A model generated the notes under the pieces. The model was not told the DNA's origin. It did not search any database and saw nothing but the letters and a program-made list of their open reading frames with translations. Made by a program: the position numbers and the translations under genes. This document shows positions 25,713 to 33,186 of a stretch of 64,000 bases of DNA, piece by piece. The DNA comes from Saccharopolyspora hordei. GTDB lineage: Bacteria > Actinomycetota > Actinomycetes > Mycobacteriales > Pseudonocardiaceae. The DNA is taken from assembly GCF_013410345.1 (NCBI RefSeq), contig NZ_JACCFJ010000001.1, forward strand, positions 4,630,501 through 4,694,500, given 5' to 3'. Each line of letters opens with the position of its first letter. Positions within the stretch are counted from its first letter, which is position 1.

Positions 25713-26558
25713 TCACGGCGGGGTGGTGCCCCCGCGGGCGGCGCGGCACGCGATCTCCACGGTCTCGCCCCGCTCCACGACGGTGACCTCGTCCTCCAGG
25801 CCGCGGCTGCGGACCTCCGCCAGGAAGTCGGCGAGGGAGGACTTCATCACGGTGTAGTCGTCGGTGTGCACCGGGATCAGGGTCCGTGCGGGGACCACCT
25901 CCAGGAGGTCGGCTCCCTGTCGCGCGTCCATCGTCACCATCAGCCCGCCGGGGATCGTGGTGCCGCCGAGGTGCGCGATCACCACGTCGATGTCCGGACA
26001 GCGACGCGCGATCTCCCGCACCCCGTCGAACAGCAGGGTGTCGCCGGTGATGTAGAGCCGGAGCAGGGGCCCGCCGCCCACCGTGCAGAACTCGACGAGG
26101 CTGCCCATGACCGGCGGCAGCAGGTAGCGCACCAGGCCGGGCGCGTGCACCGCGGGCAGTGCGGTGACCCGGACGTACGTGTCGTGCTTGAGCAGGTCCT
26201 GCGACTCCCACGTGCGCAGCCCGGTCGCCCGGCGGAAGCCGTGCCAGCCCTGGAGCCGGCGCGAAGCGTGCGGTGTCGTCACGATCGGTGTGCCGCGGTC
26301 GAGCTTCCGGCGGACCGCGCGGTCCCAGTGGTCCCCGTGCAGGTGGGAGAGCAGGACGGCGTCGAGGTCGGCCGGCAGCTCCTCGACCTGCATCGCGGGT
26401 TCGAGCAGGCGCTTGGAGGTCAGCCCGTGCCCGAGGTGGGCCAGTTGCCCGGCGTGCAGGAAGTTCGGGTCGGTGAGCAGCGTGAACGAGTGCCACCGGA
26501 GCACGGTCGTCGCGTTGCCCACGAACGTCACCGCCAACGAGTCCCGGCCCCGCTCCAT
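25713..26558 (-). CDS. MBL-fold metallo-hydrolase (UlaG/YddR-like)
   Basis: A 281-residue metallo-beta-lactamase-fold protein. VTFVGNATTVLRW and the metal motif LSHLHGDHWDR (HxHxDH) are clear. TALPAVHAPG, YITGDTLLFDG and LIPVHTDDYTVMKS provide further ligands. This pattern is typical of the UlaG-like/Zn-dependent phosphodiesterase or lactonase group. ATG 26558 was chosen because GAGGTGAGG precedes it; the longer ORF upstream is not protein-like. A GGTT-N16-GGGAAG stress-type promoter sits at 26593-26618. Substrate unknown. Confidence 0.83.
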   Translation of the reverse strand: MERGRDSLAVTFVGNATTVLRWHSFTLLTDPNFLHAGQLAHLGHGLTSKRLLEPAMQVEELPADLDAVLLSHLHGDHWDRAVRRKLDRGTPIVTTPHASRRLQGWHGFRRATGLRTWESQDLLKHDTYVRVTALPAVHAPGLVRYLLPPVMGSLVEFCTVGGGPLLRLYITGDTLLFDGVREIARRCPDIDVVIAHLGGTTIPGGLMVTMDARQGADLLEVVPARTLIPVHTDDYTVMKSSLADFLAEVRSRGLEDEVTVVERGETVEIACRAARGGTTPP

Positions 26559-26592
26559 CGACCTCACCTCAGCCCAGTCGTCCCGTACCGGA

Positions 26593-26618
26593 CTTCCCCG
26601 CGCGGGAGGGGACGAACC
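26593..26618 (-). promoter_or_regulatory. SigB-like promoter for the MBL-fold gene
   Basis: On the minus strand GGTT (26618-26615), 16 nt, GGGAAG (26598-26593), 35 bp before the ATG. Confidence 0.4.
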
Positions 26619-26656
26619 GTCTCCCCGACTGACCACTGAGGAGGGTCGCCCCGACG

Positions 26657-26902
26657 TCAGGACACCGCCCCGATCGCCCAGAACACGAAGAACCCGGCGA
26701 CGAGCACCACCACGACGGCGATCACGACGAGCCACACCCACTTCGTGGGGTTCGCGGAGGCGCGGCTCGTGTGGGAGAGGCCTTCGGTCGCGGACGCCGA
26801 CTCGGGCGGCGTCTCCCCCGGCGGTACGGACCCGCCCGCCTCCAGGCCCGGCGTGCGGTCCGGCTCCGGGTCGGGTTCGGGCGACGACGTGTGCTCCGAC
26901 AT
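26657..26902 (-). CDS. DUF6480-like single-pass membrane protein
   Basis: An 81-residue protein: a proline- and glutamate-rich hydrophilic N-terminus (PDPEPDRTPGLEAGGSVPPG, ETPPESASATEGL) and one C-terminal membrane helix (WVWLVVIAVVVVLVAGFFVF). The PG-GGSVPPGETPP motif is what I recall of DUF6480, an actinobacterial family of unknown function. ATG 26902 is the natural start. A weaker GTTT-N17-GGCTAC promoter-like element lies at 26912-26938. Confidence 0.68.
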   Translation of the reverse strand: MSEHTSSPEPDPEPDRTPGLEAGGSVPPGETPPESASATEGLSHTSRASANPTKWVWLVVIAVVVVLVAGFFVFWAIGAVS

Positions 26903-27056
26903 GCCTGAGGGGTAGCCACCCGGCGTGCGCCCCGAAACGCCGCGGCGTGGGCCGGGCGGTGCCGGTCGTGCGCCGACCACCGCCCGCGATCTCGACGGGG
27001 ATCGACCGCCCGACTTCCACGGGAGCCGCGGCACCACGGCCCGTCGCCCGCGGCCG

Positions 27057-27461
27057 TCAGCCGTCGAACCGCGCGAGCCGGTTCTCCAGCCCGTCGTCGG
27101 CGTTGGGCAGCCGGAACGCCGGCGGCGCCAGGGTGCCCGGGCTGCGTCCCCGGATCGCGTCGAGGAGGAACTCCTGCACCGTCTCGGGAGCGGGCAGGAT
27201 GCTCTCTCCCAGGAACTCCAGCGAGACGGTCTCCCCGGCGTCGTCGGTCAGCACGCGCAGGGCCCAACCACTGACCTCGTCCCAGGTCAGCAGCAGCGGG
27301 TACTCCGGCAGCGCGGGGACGCGCGAACGCACCTCGACCAGCACCGTCGCCAGGCCGCTGTCGACGTCGACGTCGATGTCGCAGACCTCGCTGCCGAGTC
27401 CTCCGGACACGCTCCGGACGTAGTTGACCAACCCACCGACCGCTCGGCTCGTCATGTCCAT
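27057..27461 (-). CDS. DUF6292-like protein
   Basis: A 134-residue soluble protein: GGLVNYVRSVSGGLGSEVCD, an acidic strand region, then YPLLLTWDEVSGWALRVLTD and a C-terminal NADDGLENRLARF. It resembles the DUF6292 family common in Pseudonocardiaceae, of unknown function. ATG 27461 was used. A stress-type promoter with exact 16-nt spacing lies at 27498-27523. Confidence 0.6.
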   Translation of the reverse strand: MDMTSRAVGGLVNYVRSVSGGLGSEVCDIDVDVDSGLATVLVEVRSRVPALPEYPLLLTWDEVSGWALRVLTDDAGETVSLEFLGESILPAPETVQEFLLDAIRGRSPGTLAPPAFRLPNADDGLENRLARFDG

Positions 27462-27497
27462 GGTTCCCGCCCCCCTCCCTCAACACCGGTCCTTCGG

Positions 27498-27523
27498 GTA
27501 ACCGCTCCACCCCCACCACGAAC
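27498..27523 (-). promoter_or_regulatory. SigB-like promoter for the DUF6292-like gene
   Basis: On the minus strand GTTC (27523-27520), 16 nt, GGTTAC (27503-27498). It departs from consensus in both boxes but keeps the spacing. Confidence 0.35.
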
Positions 27524-27703
27524 ACACCCAGGGCCTGAACCGATGCAGGGCGGCGGGGACGGTCGTCGAGGGGAACGGGCACTGCGCGGGAGAACGCTCA
27601 CCGCGAGCTCGCCCCAGGGGTTCCTGCACCGACGGCGGGACCTTGCAACTCCGAGGACCCTCGTCGCCGCATCGCTGCCCGCCTCATCCCAGTCCACATC
27701 GGA

Positions 27704-28128
27704 TCACCGGGATCGAGCCGCTTCAGAAGCGTGCTCAGCAGCGCTTCGCAACTGCCTCGCCGCACGTGGGATCTGTGCCACGAACTCTTCCAGCTTCCCC
27801 GAGGAACTGATCGTCTCGTCCAGGCGTGCCACATCGTCACCGAAGTCACCGAGACCGTTCCGCAGCGACTCGACCGAGTACTTCTCCTCCGCTCCGCGCT
27901 CATCGATGGTCTTGTGGTGCACAACGCAGAGGAAGATGAGAGTGTCGAACGACTTGCGCTCCTCATCACTCATGTCCGGGACCTAGCGCTCGCCGTTCGG
28001 GTTCGCCGCGCAGATGAGCGCCATCTCGAGGGCGATCGTGTACGCCCCGGCCAAGAGCATCGACCGCCGCTGAACGAGATCAGAGCCGCTCGGTCGCCCC
28101 GCGAACGCTCCCGCTTCCCGCCTGACAC
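27704..28128 (-). pseudogene. Degraded HNH-endonuclease-like gene
   Basis: Three pieces of one HNH-type protein can be read. From a GTG at 28128 (with GGGAGAGG upstream) comes RAALISFSGGRCSWPG, the usual zinc-knuckle opening. In another frame, to a TAG at 27985-27983, comes YTIALEMALICAANPNGER, where family members normally have AHI. In the same frame after the stop, from 27973, comes MSDEERKSFDTLIFLCVVHH and KTIDE. So there is at least one frameshift (near 28055), one nonsense codon and a His-to-Leu change in the AHI motif. GC content looks lower than in neighbours. A defunct, possibly acquired nuclease. Confidence 0.6.
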
Positions 28129-28460
28129 GATGACCTCTCCCGATCTTCTGCGACGGCGATCAACGTTGCCAGGCTGCTCGAGCCGAAGCACAGCTCAGTT
28201 CAGCGTTCACTCAATCGGACGCGGCTGATGTTGGGCTCAGCGGGCGATGATGCCAGTCGCACCGCACATGCGAACCCACACCGCCCCATCGAGCAGGGGG
28301 GAAACGACTTCCCCTCATGCGCGAAGAGCACGTGGCGATGTCGCGCTCGTCAACAAGGCGTCACCCTCACGTCCTGGAGAACGCACTCCCATGCCTGATC
28401 CTCGCTCCGCGCCAGCTGGCTCGACAGGCCGATCACGCCGGGCGAGGTCATCATGGGTCC
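28129..28460. other. Intergenic region without a gene
   Basis: About 330 bp, less GC-rich than its surroundings. No coding region, RNA gene or clear repeat was recognised. It probably contains the promoter of the 28461 gene. Confidence 0.4.
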
Positions 28461-28913
28461 ATGGATCGCGTGGACCAGCCAGCACCCGAGCACCAGCGCC
28501 CCGAGGGGGTCGACGACGCGACGGTGGCCGCTGTCGGCAAGCTCTCCGAGGCGCTGGAGACCGTCGAGCGCGCTCGCGGGCACCTCTACGAGTTCCACCA
28601 GCTGATCGGCTCCAGCGACGCGAAGCTCTCCGAGGCCGTGTCGGCCCTGCGGGACTGCGACCAGGACGAGCTGGCCGACACGATCGAGCGGGAGCTCGTC
28701 GGCCGCAACGTCATCCACGGACGGTGGACCTTCCAGATCGTCGAGGACTTCGACGACGGCTACTGGAGCTGCGTCCGCGAGCACGAGCGGCGAGCACGGG
28801 ACCAGCTGCTGAAGGGCCGCAGGCACGTCTTCGAGGCCGAGATGAAGGAGCGGGAGCGGAGCGTCCGCGACGACGGTTCGCCGCTCCCCGGGCACGAGGC
28901 GACGCCGGACTGA
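28461..28913 (+). CDS. Conserved hypothetical protein
   Basis: A 150-residue, charged, helical protein: VDDATVAAVGKLSEALETVE, RARGHLYEFHQLIGSSDAKL, ELADTIERELVGRNVIHGRW, TFQIVEDFDDGYWS and HVFEAEMKERERS. I recall similar proteins across actinobacteria but no assigned function. ATG 28461 is inferred from the start of the conserved-looking region; the Shine-Dalgarno is weak. It stands alone between the HNH remnant and the pentapeptide gene. Confidence 0.7.
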   Translation: MDRVDQPAPEHQRPEGVDDATVAAVGKLSEALETVERARGHLYEFHQLIGSSDAKLSEAVSALRDCDQDELADTIERELVGRNVIHGRWTFQIVEDFDDGYWSCVREHERRARDQLLKGRRHVFEAEMKERERSVRDDGSPLPGHEATPD

Positions 28914-29018
28914 CGCCCCGCGCACAGCGGTTCGACGACTGAGCCGTACCGGTGGCGGGCCTTCGAGAAAGCGCTGAACCGCCCCACGGCCGCCGCCGCT
29001 GGTGGCACGGTGTTGACC

Positions 29019-30107
29019 ATGCGACGAGCTCGCCCGCCAGCCGCTGCCCGGTCGCGTCGACGACGGTCCCCGGCCCGCCCGGCCGGATTGGGGCTGCGCC
29101 GCCCCACCCCTCCGCGCTGGCCGCGCCTCGCGCGAGCGCGCAGGAAGCTGGACCTGACCCAGGTGGGCACCTTGATCGCCGCGCTGGCCACCCTGGCGTT
29201 GGCCATCCCCAGCTGGTACACGGCCCAGTCCCAGGCCCACAACGCCGAGTAGGGCCAGCTCACCGACCGGTTCAGCACGGCCATCGAACAGCTCGGCTCG
29301 GACGAGCTCCAGATCCGGCTGGGCGGGATCTACGCCCTGGAGCGCATCGCCCGCGACTCCGCGCGCGACCACCCCACCGTGGTGAACGTGCTCGCCACCT
29401 TCGTCCGCGAGGAGACGAGGGCACTGCGGCCGACCCCGCACGGGGCCTGCCCCGACGCACCGCCCACAGCGGACGTGCAAGCCACGGTGACCGTGCTCGG
29501 CCGCCTGCACTCCCGGTGGGGCAGCCAGGAGGTGGACCTCTCCGGCGCCTGCCTCCCCCACGCCGACCTCAACGACGCCCACCTCTCGGGAGCTGACCTC
29601 ACCGGCGCCGACCTCACCCAGGCCTCACTCGACCGCGCCGATCTCGCCCACGCTGATCTCGGCGAAGCCGACCTCTCCGACGCCCACCTCACCGAGGCGA
29701 ACCTGGCCGACGCCGGCCTCACCCTCGCCGTGCTCGACCGCGCCGAGCTCACCGACGCCGTGCTCTCCCACGCCGTCCTCGCCCGTGCCCACCTGTCCCG
29801 GGCCTGGCTCGACCGCGCCGACCTCTCCGATGCCTCCCTCATGGAAGCCGACCTCACCGACGCGCACCTCTCCGGAGCCGACCTCACCCAGGCCGACCTC
29901 AACGGTGCCCGCTTGCGCGGAGCCGAACTCACCTCCGCCGACCTCAGCGAGGCCTGCCTCGGCCACGCGGACCTCACCGAGACAGACCTCGCCGGCGCCG
30001 ACCTCACCGAAGCCATGTTGTTCCAAGCCGACCTCACCGGCGCCGACCTCACCGGAGTGCTCGGCTGGGACACCGTCAGGGGAGCCCCACCCCTCGGAGA
30101 CCCGTGA
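29019..30107 (+). pseudogene. Pentapeptide-repeat membrane protein interrupted by an in-frame TAG
   Basis: The frame starts at ATG 29019 with an arginine-rich segment and one membrane helix (VGTLIAALATLALAIPSWY). It then meets TAG at 29250-29252 after QSQAHNAE. The same frame continues without a gap: GQLTDRFSTAIEQLGSDELQ, IRLGGIYALERIARDS, then more than 25 tandem A(D/N)LxX pentapeptides (about 29530-30060), which fold as a right-handed quadrilateral beta-helix. Family members usually have a glutamine where the TAG stands, so a CAG-to-TAG change is likely. Without suppression only the part from an internal start such as 29379 could be made, as a soluble 242-residue protein. Function unknown. 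Confidence 0.75.
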
Positions 30108-30278
30108 CCGGAGGTTCCCACGCCACCGCACGCGTGGGGACCGACCTGTCGCTGGTGAGGAGCAGGGGCCCACACCCCAGATCACGTGCAGACGCGGGCC
30201 GGTCTTCCACTGCGACCGTCGCAAGTGGAGGGACCGGTTCGGTACCGGGAGCGCGCTGTTCACCGCCCTGGTACCACA

Positions 30279-30311
30279 GCGGCCCCCGGAGCGCTGCGCT
30301 CCAGGGGCCGC
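30279..30311. terminator. Long inverted repeat, probable bidirectional terminator
   Basis: GCGGCCCC (30279-30286) pairs with GGGGCCGC (30304-30311). Inside it GGAGCGC (30288-30294) pairs with GCGCTCC (30296-30302), leaving one C/A mismatch and a one-base centre. It lies between two converging genes (pentapeptide and small secreted protein). The rest of 30108-30421 holds no recognisable gene. Confidence 0.5.
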
Positions 30312-30421
30312 CCCCGTGCTCGTCGTGGTCGTGCGTCGTTCGCTCACCGGCTCATCCCGTTGTCGGCTGCGAGGAGCAGGGACCTCGCTGTCCTCAGTGG
30401 AGTGGAGCCCGCCGGGGACCG

Positions 30422-30706
30422 CTAGTCCGACGCCACGTCACACGCCGTGTCGGCGTGTTCGTAGCCGACGCCGAGACCGGTCAGGGTGAGGTAGCAGCTC
30501 TGGCGTCCGATGGCGCTGCCGTCACTGGCTGCGTTGCAGGCGGCGAGCGACTGCTCGCCGACCACGTAGCCCTGGTGGACGAGGTAGGTCACGCAGTGTT
30601 CCACTTCGGCGTGGGCTGCCGGCGTGGTCACGACCAGCGGTACGGCAGCGGCGGCCACCAGCGCGCCGAGGCCGGTCGCGGCGCGACGCCACAGTGTTCG
30701 ACTCAT
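30422..30706 (-). CDS. Small secreted protein with four cysteines
   Basis: A 94-residue protein with a clear Sec signal peptide: RR near residue 7, hydrophobic core GLGALVAAAAVPLVV and cleavage after TPAAHA near residue 32. The mature part is about 62 residues with four cysteines (EHC, AAC, QSC, TAC), enough for two disulfides. ATG 30706 has GGGAGGGAAGG upstream. No family recognised. It may be a small extracytoplasmic structural or inhibitory protein; function unknown. Confidence 0.7.
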   Translation of the reverse strand: MSRTLWRRAATGLGALVAAAAVPLVVTTPAAHAEVEHCVTYLVHQGYVVGEQSLAACNAASDGSAIGRQSCYLTLTGLGVGYEHADTACDVASD

Positions 30707-30974
30707 GCAGAAGTCCTTCCCTCCCCAGACCCGGAGCCCCCTGCTCCAGGCGATGCGGACGATCGTGACCGCCACCCCACCCGAGCGATGCCGAAACCAC
30801 CGCACGTCACTCGATCGGCCCAGTCGACCCCACCGAGCACCTCGCCGGGAGATCCACGTCGCCGCACGCGACCGGCGTTCGCACGTCAAGCGCACGGTGA
30901 GCCGGAACTCTGCCGCGAATGTGCCGTGAACCGCCGCAGTCGGGCGCAGCCGGCCGGGTGCAGCCGCAGGAGCA
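30707..30974. other. Intergenic region without a gene
   Basis: About 270 bp between the small secreted gene (leftward) and the tRNA terminator. No coding region recognised; it probably contains the promoter of the secreted protein gene. Confidence 0.4.
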
Positions 30975-31018
30975 GAACCGGCCTCTCCCTGCCGTTTCCG
31001 CAGGTGAGAGGCCGGTTC
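30975..31018 (-). terminator. Terminator hairpin of the tRNA gene
   Basis: A 13-bp perfect stem (GAACCGGCCTCTC at 30975-30987 with 31006-31018) encloses a further 5-bp stem (CCTGC/GCAGG). It begins 14 bp beyond the tRNA 3-prime end. Confidence 0.75.
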
Positions 31019-31032
31019 CATGTGGTCATCCA

Positions 31033-31109
31033 TGGTGCCCCCGGTGCGACTCGAACGCACACTGGACGGATTTTGAGTCCGCTGCCTCTGCCGATTGGGC
31101 TACGGGGGC
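31033..31109 (-). tRNA. tRNA-Leu(CAA) with short variable arm
   Basis: A complete cloverleaf with encoded CCA. Acceptor stem GCCCCCG/CGGGGGC (7 bp), discriminator A, anticodon stem GCGGA/TCCGT, loop CTCAAAA giving anticodon CAA, and T arm GTGCG-TTCGAGT-CGCAC. The anticodon reads UUG (Leu). The variable region is only about five bases (CCAGT), that is class I, while normal tRNA-Leu is class II with a long variable arm. Length 77 nt with CCA. A strong terminator hairpin follows. Confidence 0.85.
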
Positions 31110-31257
31110 TTGCTCGCCACAGGATACGGGATCTCTGATCACCGACCTCCACAGGGGTGCGCCGCACCCCTCCTGACCTGCGGACCGACCGCCCCGAGAG
31201 CCGCACACCCCCGCGCCGAGCGCTCCACCGCGCGCGATCGACCACATCTCACCCTAG
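31110..31257. other. Intergenic region upstream of the Zur-type promoter
   Basis: About 150 bp between the tRNA 5-prime end and the Zur-type promoter. It should contain the tRNA promoter on the minus strand; no gene recognised. Confidence 0.4.
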
Positions 31258-31286
31258 TTGACAATGATTGTCATTTTCGTCAGAGT
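31258..31286 (+). promoter_or_regulatory. Zur-type operator overlapping the promoter of the metallophore operon
   Basis: TGACAATGATTGTCA (31259-31273) is a perfect 7-1-7 palindrome of the Fur-family type. It matches the actinobacterial Zur box (TGAnAATnATTnTCA), not the IdeR/DmdR box (TTAGGTTAG...). It covers the -35 TTGACA (31258-31263); 17 nt later CAGAGT (31281-31286) can serve as -10. Zinc-bound Zur here would block RNA polymerase. The first gene starts at 31326. Confidence 0.8.
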
Positions 31287-31325
31287 GGGCACCGGTTCGG
31301 GGGACACATCGAGATCGGGGACGAC

Positions 31326-32402
31326 ATGCTTCTCACACGCGCCAGGACGCCGGTGCCCGAGTTGGCGCCGCGCGTGCCGCTGGTGCTCATCGCTGGGCCG
31401 CTCACCGCGGTGCTGCTGGTGTCCGCACTGGTCGCGATCGCGGTGGGGCCGACGGCCGTGCCGGTGGCCGACACCGCGCGCTACCTGTGGGCCGCGGTCA
31501 CCGGCGGGTCGATCAGGGCCGAGGAGTTCACCGACTACGCGGTGGTCTGGCAGGTCCGCGCGCCGCGCGTGCTGCTGGCCGCGGTCGTCGGGGCCGGGTT
31601 GAGCGCCATCGGCGTCGCGGTGCAGGCGTTGGTGCGCAACGCGCTCGCCGACCCGTTCATCCTCGGCGTCTCGTCCGGGGCGTCGGTGGGCGCCAGCGCC
31701 GTCGTGTCCTTCGGGCTGTTCTCCTCGCTGGGCGTCCTCGCGCTGTCCGCGGCCGCGTTCCTCGGGGCGCTCGGGGCGACCGCGCTGGTCTACCTGGTCG
31801 CCCGCACCCGGACCGGGTTGAGCCCGCTGCGGTTGGTGCTCATCGGCGTCGCCCTGGCCTACGGGTTCCAGGCCGCCATGAGCGTCATCGTGTTCTTCGC
31901 GCCGTTCGGGGAATCCGCGCGCACCGTGCTGTTCTGGCTGCTGGGCAGCCTCGGCGGCGCCACCTGGGAGTCACTGCCCATCGCCGCCGTCGCCGTCCTG
32001 GTCGCCGTGGTGCTGCTGGTGCGACAGGGGCGCGCGCTGGACGTGCTGGCGATGGGCGACGAGACCGCCGCCAGCCTCGGTGTCGACGCGACGCGCCTGC
32101 GGCGCGGACTGTTCCTGCTCACCGCCGTGGTCACCGGGGCGATCGTGGCCGTCAGCGGCGCCATCGGGTTCATCGGGCTGGTCATGCCGCACCTGGTGCG
32201 CATCGTGGTCGGTGCCGCGCACCGCCGGGTCCTGGTGGTCGCGCCGCTGGCCGGTGCCGTGCTGCTGGTGTGGGTGGACCTGGTCTCCCGCACCGCGTTC
32301 GCGCCGCGGGAACTGCCGCTGGGCGTCATCACCGCGCTCATCGGGGTGCCCGTGTTCGTCACGCTGATGCGCCGCCGCAGCTACCTGTTCGGGGGGAACT
32401 GA
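31326..32402 (+). CDS. FecCD/BtuC-type ABC importer permease for a metal-chelate
   Basis: A 358-residue permease with about ten membrane helices. It has family motifs VRAPRVLLAAVVGAGLSAIG, NALADPFILGVSSGASVGAS, and GAIGFIGLVMPHLVR (the ATPase-coupling loop), and ends LPLGVITALIGVPVFV. This group imports siderophores, heme, B12 and other metal chelates. ATG 31326 lies 39 bp after the -10. It is first in a run of eight genes with overlapping or near-touching ends. Control by the Zur-type operator suggests zinc, or a zincophore, as cargo. Confidence 0.9.
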   Translation: MLLTRARTPVPELAPRVPLVLIAGPLTAVLLVSALVAIAVGPTAVPVADTARYLWAAVTGGSIRAEEFTDYAVVWQVRAPRVLLAAVVGAGLSAIGVAVQALVRNALADPFILGVSSGASVGASAVVSFGLFSSLGVLALSAAAFLGALGATALVYLVARTRTGLSPLRLVLIGVALAYGFQAAMSVIVFFAPFGESARTVLFWLLGSLGGATWESLPIAAVAVLVAVVLLVRQGRALDVLAMGDETAASLGVDATRLRRGLFLLTAVVTGAIVAVSGAIGFIGLVMPHLVRIVVGAAHRRVLVVAPLAGAVLLVWVDLVSRTAFAPRELPLGVITALIGVPVFVTLMRRRSYLFGGN

Positions 32403-32403
32403 C

Positions 32404-33186
32404 GTGGACGTGGTGCTGGACGACGTGTCCGTGGAGGTCGCCGGCTCGACGCTGGTCGACCGGCTGGACCTGTCCGTGGGCAGCGGCGAGGTGGTGGGCC
32501 TCGTCGGCCCCAACGGCAGCGGCAAGTCCACCGCGCTGCGCTGCCTCTACCGGGCGCTGCGCCCCACCACCGGCGCGGTGCTGCTGGACGGGACGGACCT
32601 CGCTTCGCTGCCGCTGGCCGAGAGCGCGCGCTCGGTCGCCGCGCTCACCCAGGAGAGCCGCACCGAACTCGACTTCACGGTCGCGGAAGTCGTCGCGCTC
32701 GGCCGCGCCCCGCACCTGCGCGGCAACCAGCAGCTGACCGACGCGGACTGGGAGCTGTGCCGCCAGGCCATGCGGCGCACCGACGTCGAACACCTGGCGG
32801 GGCGCAGCGTCCTGTCGCTGTCCGGCGGCGAGCGGCAGCGCGTGCTCATCGCCCGCGCGCTCGCGCAGCGACCGCGGGTGCTGGTGCTCGACGAGCCGAC
32901 GAACCACCTCGACGTGCGCCACCAGGTGGCCCTGCTGTCGTTCCTGCGCGAGTGCGGGCTCACCGTGCTCGTCGCGCTGCACGACCTCAACCTCGCCGCG
33001 GCCACCTGCGACCGGCTCGCCGTGCTGTCCCGAGGCACGGTCGTCCGCACCGGGAAGCCGCACGAGGTGCTGGACCCCGAGCTCGTCCGCGACGTCTTCG
33101 GCGTGTCCGTGTCGCTCGTGACGCACCCGCGCACCGGTGCGCCGCAACTGCTCCACGACCTGACCGAACCGGGAGGAACCCCATGA
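32404..33186 (+). CDS. Metal-chelate ABC importer ATPase
   Basis: A 260-residue ABC ATPase of the FecE/FhuC group: Walker A GPNGSGKST, signature LSGGERQR, Walker B VLVLDEPTNHLD, switch His in LVALHDLNLAA. GTG 32404 lies two bases after the permease stop; its own stop overlaps the lipoprotein ATG. It powers the FecCD-type permease. Confidence 0.91.
   Translation: MDVVLDDVSVEVAGSTLVDRLDLSVGSGEVVGLVGPNGSGKSTALRCLYRALRPTTGAVLLDGTDLASLPLAESARSVAALTQESRTELDFTVAEVVALGRAPHLRGNQQLTDADWELCRQAMRRTDVEHLAGRSVLSLSGGERQRVLIARALAQRPRVLVLDEPTNHLDVRHQVALLSFLRECGLTVLVALHDLNLAAATCDRLAVLSRGTVVRTGKPHEVLDPELVRDVFGVSVSLVTHPRTGAPQLLHDLTEPGGTP

Noticed and set aside
31259-31273. Interpretation of the palindrome as an iron (IdeR/DmdR) box
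   Set aside because: The actinobacterial iron box is TTAGGTTAG-type. The TGA...AATnATT...TCA layout fits Zur. A FurA-type site cannot be fully excluded.
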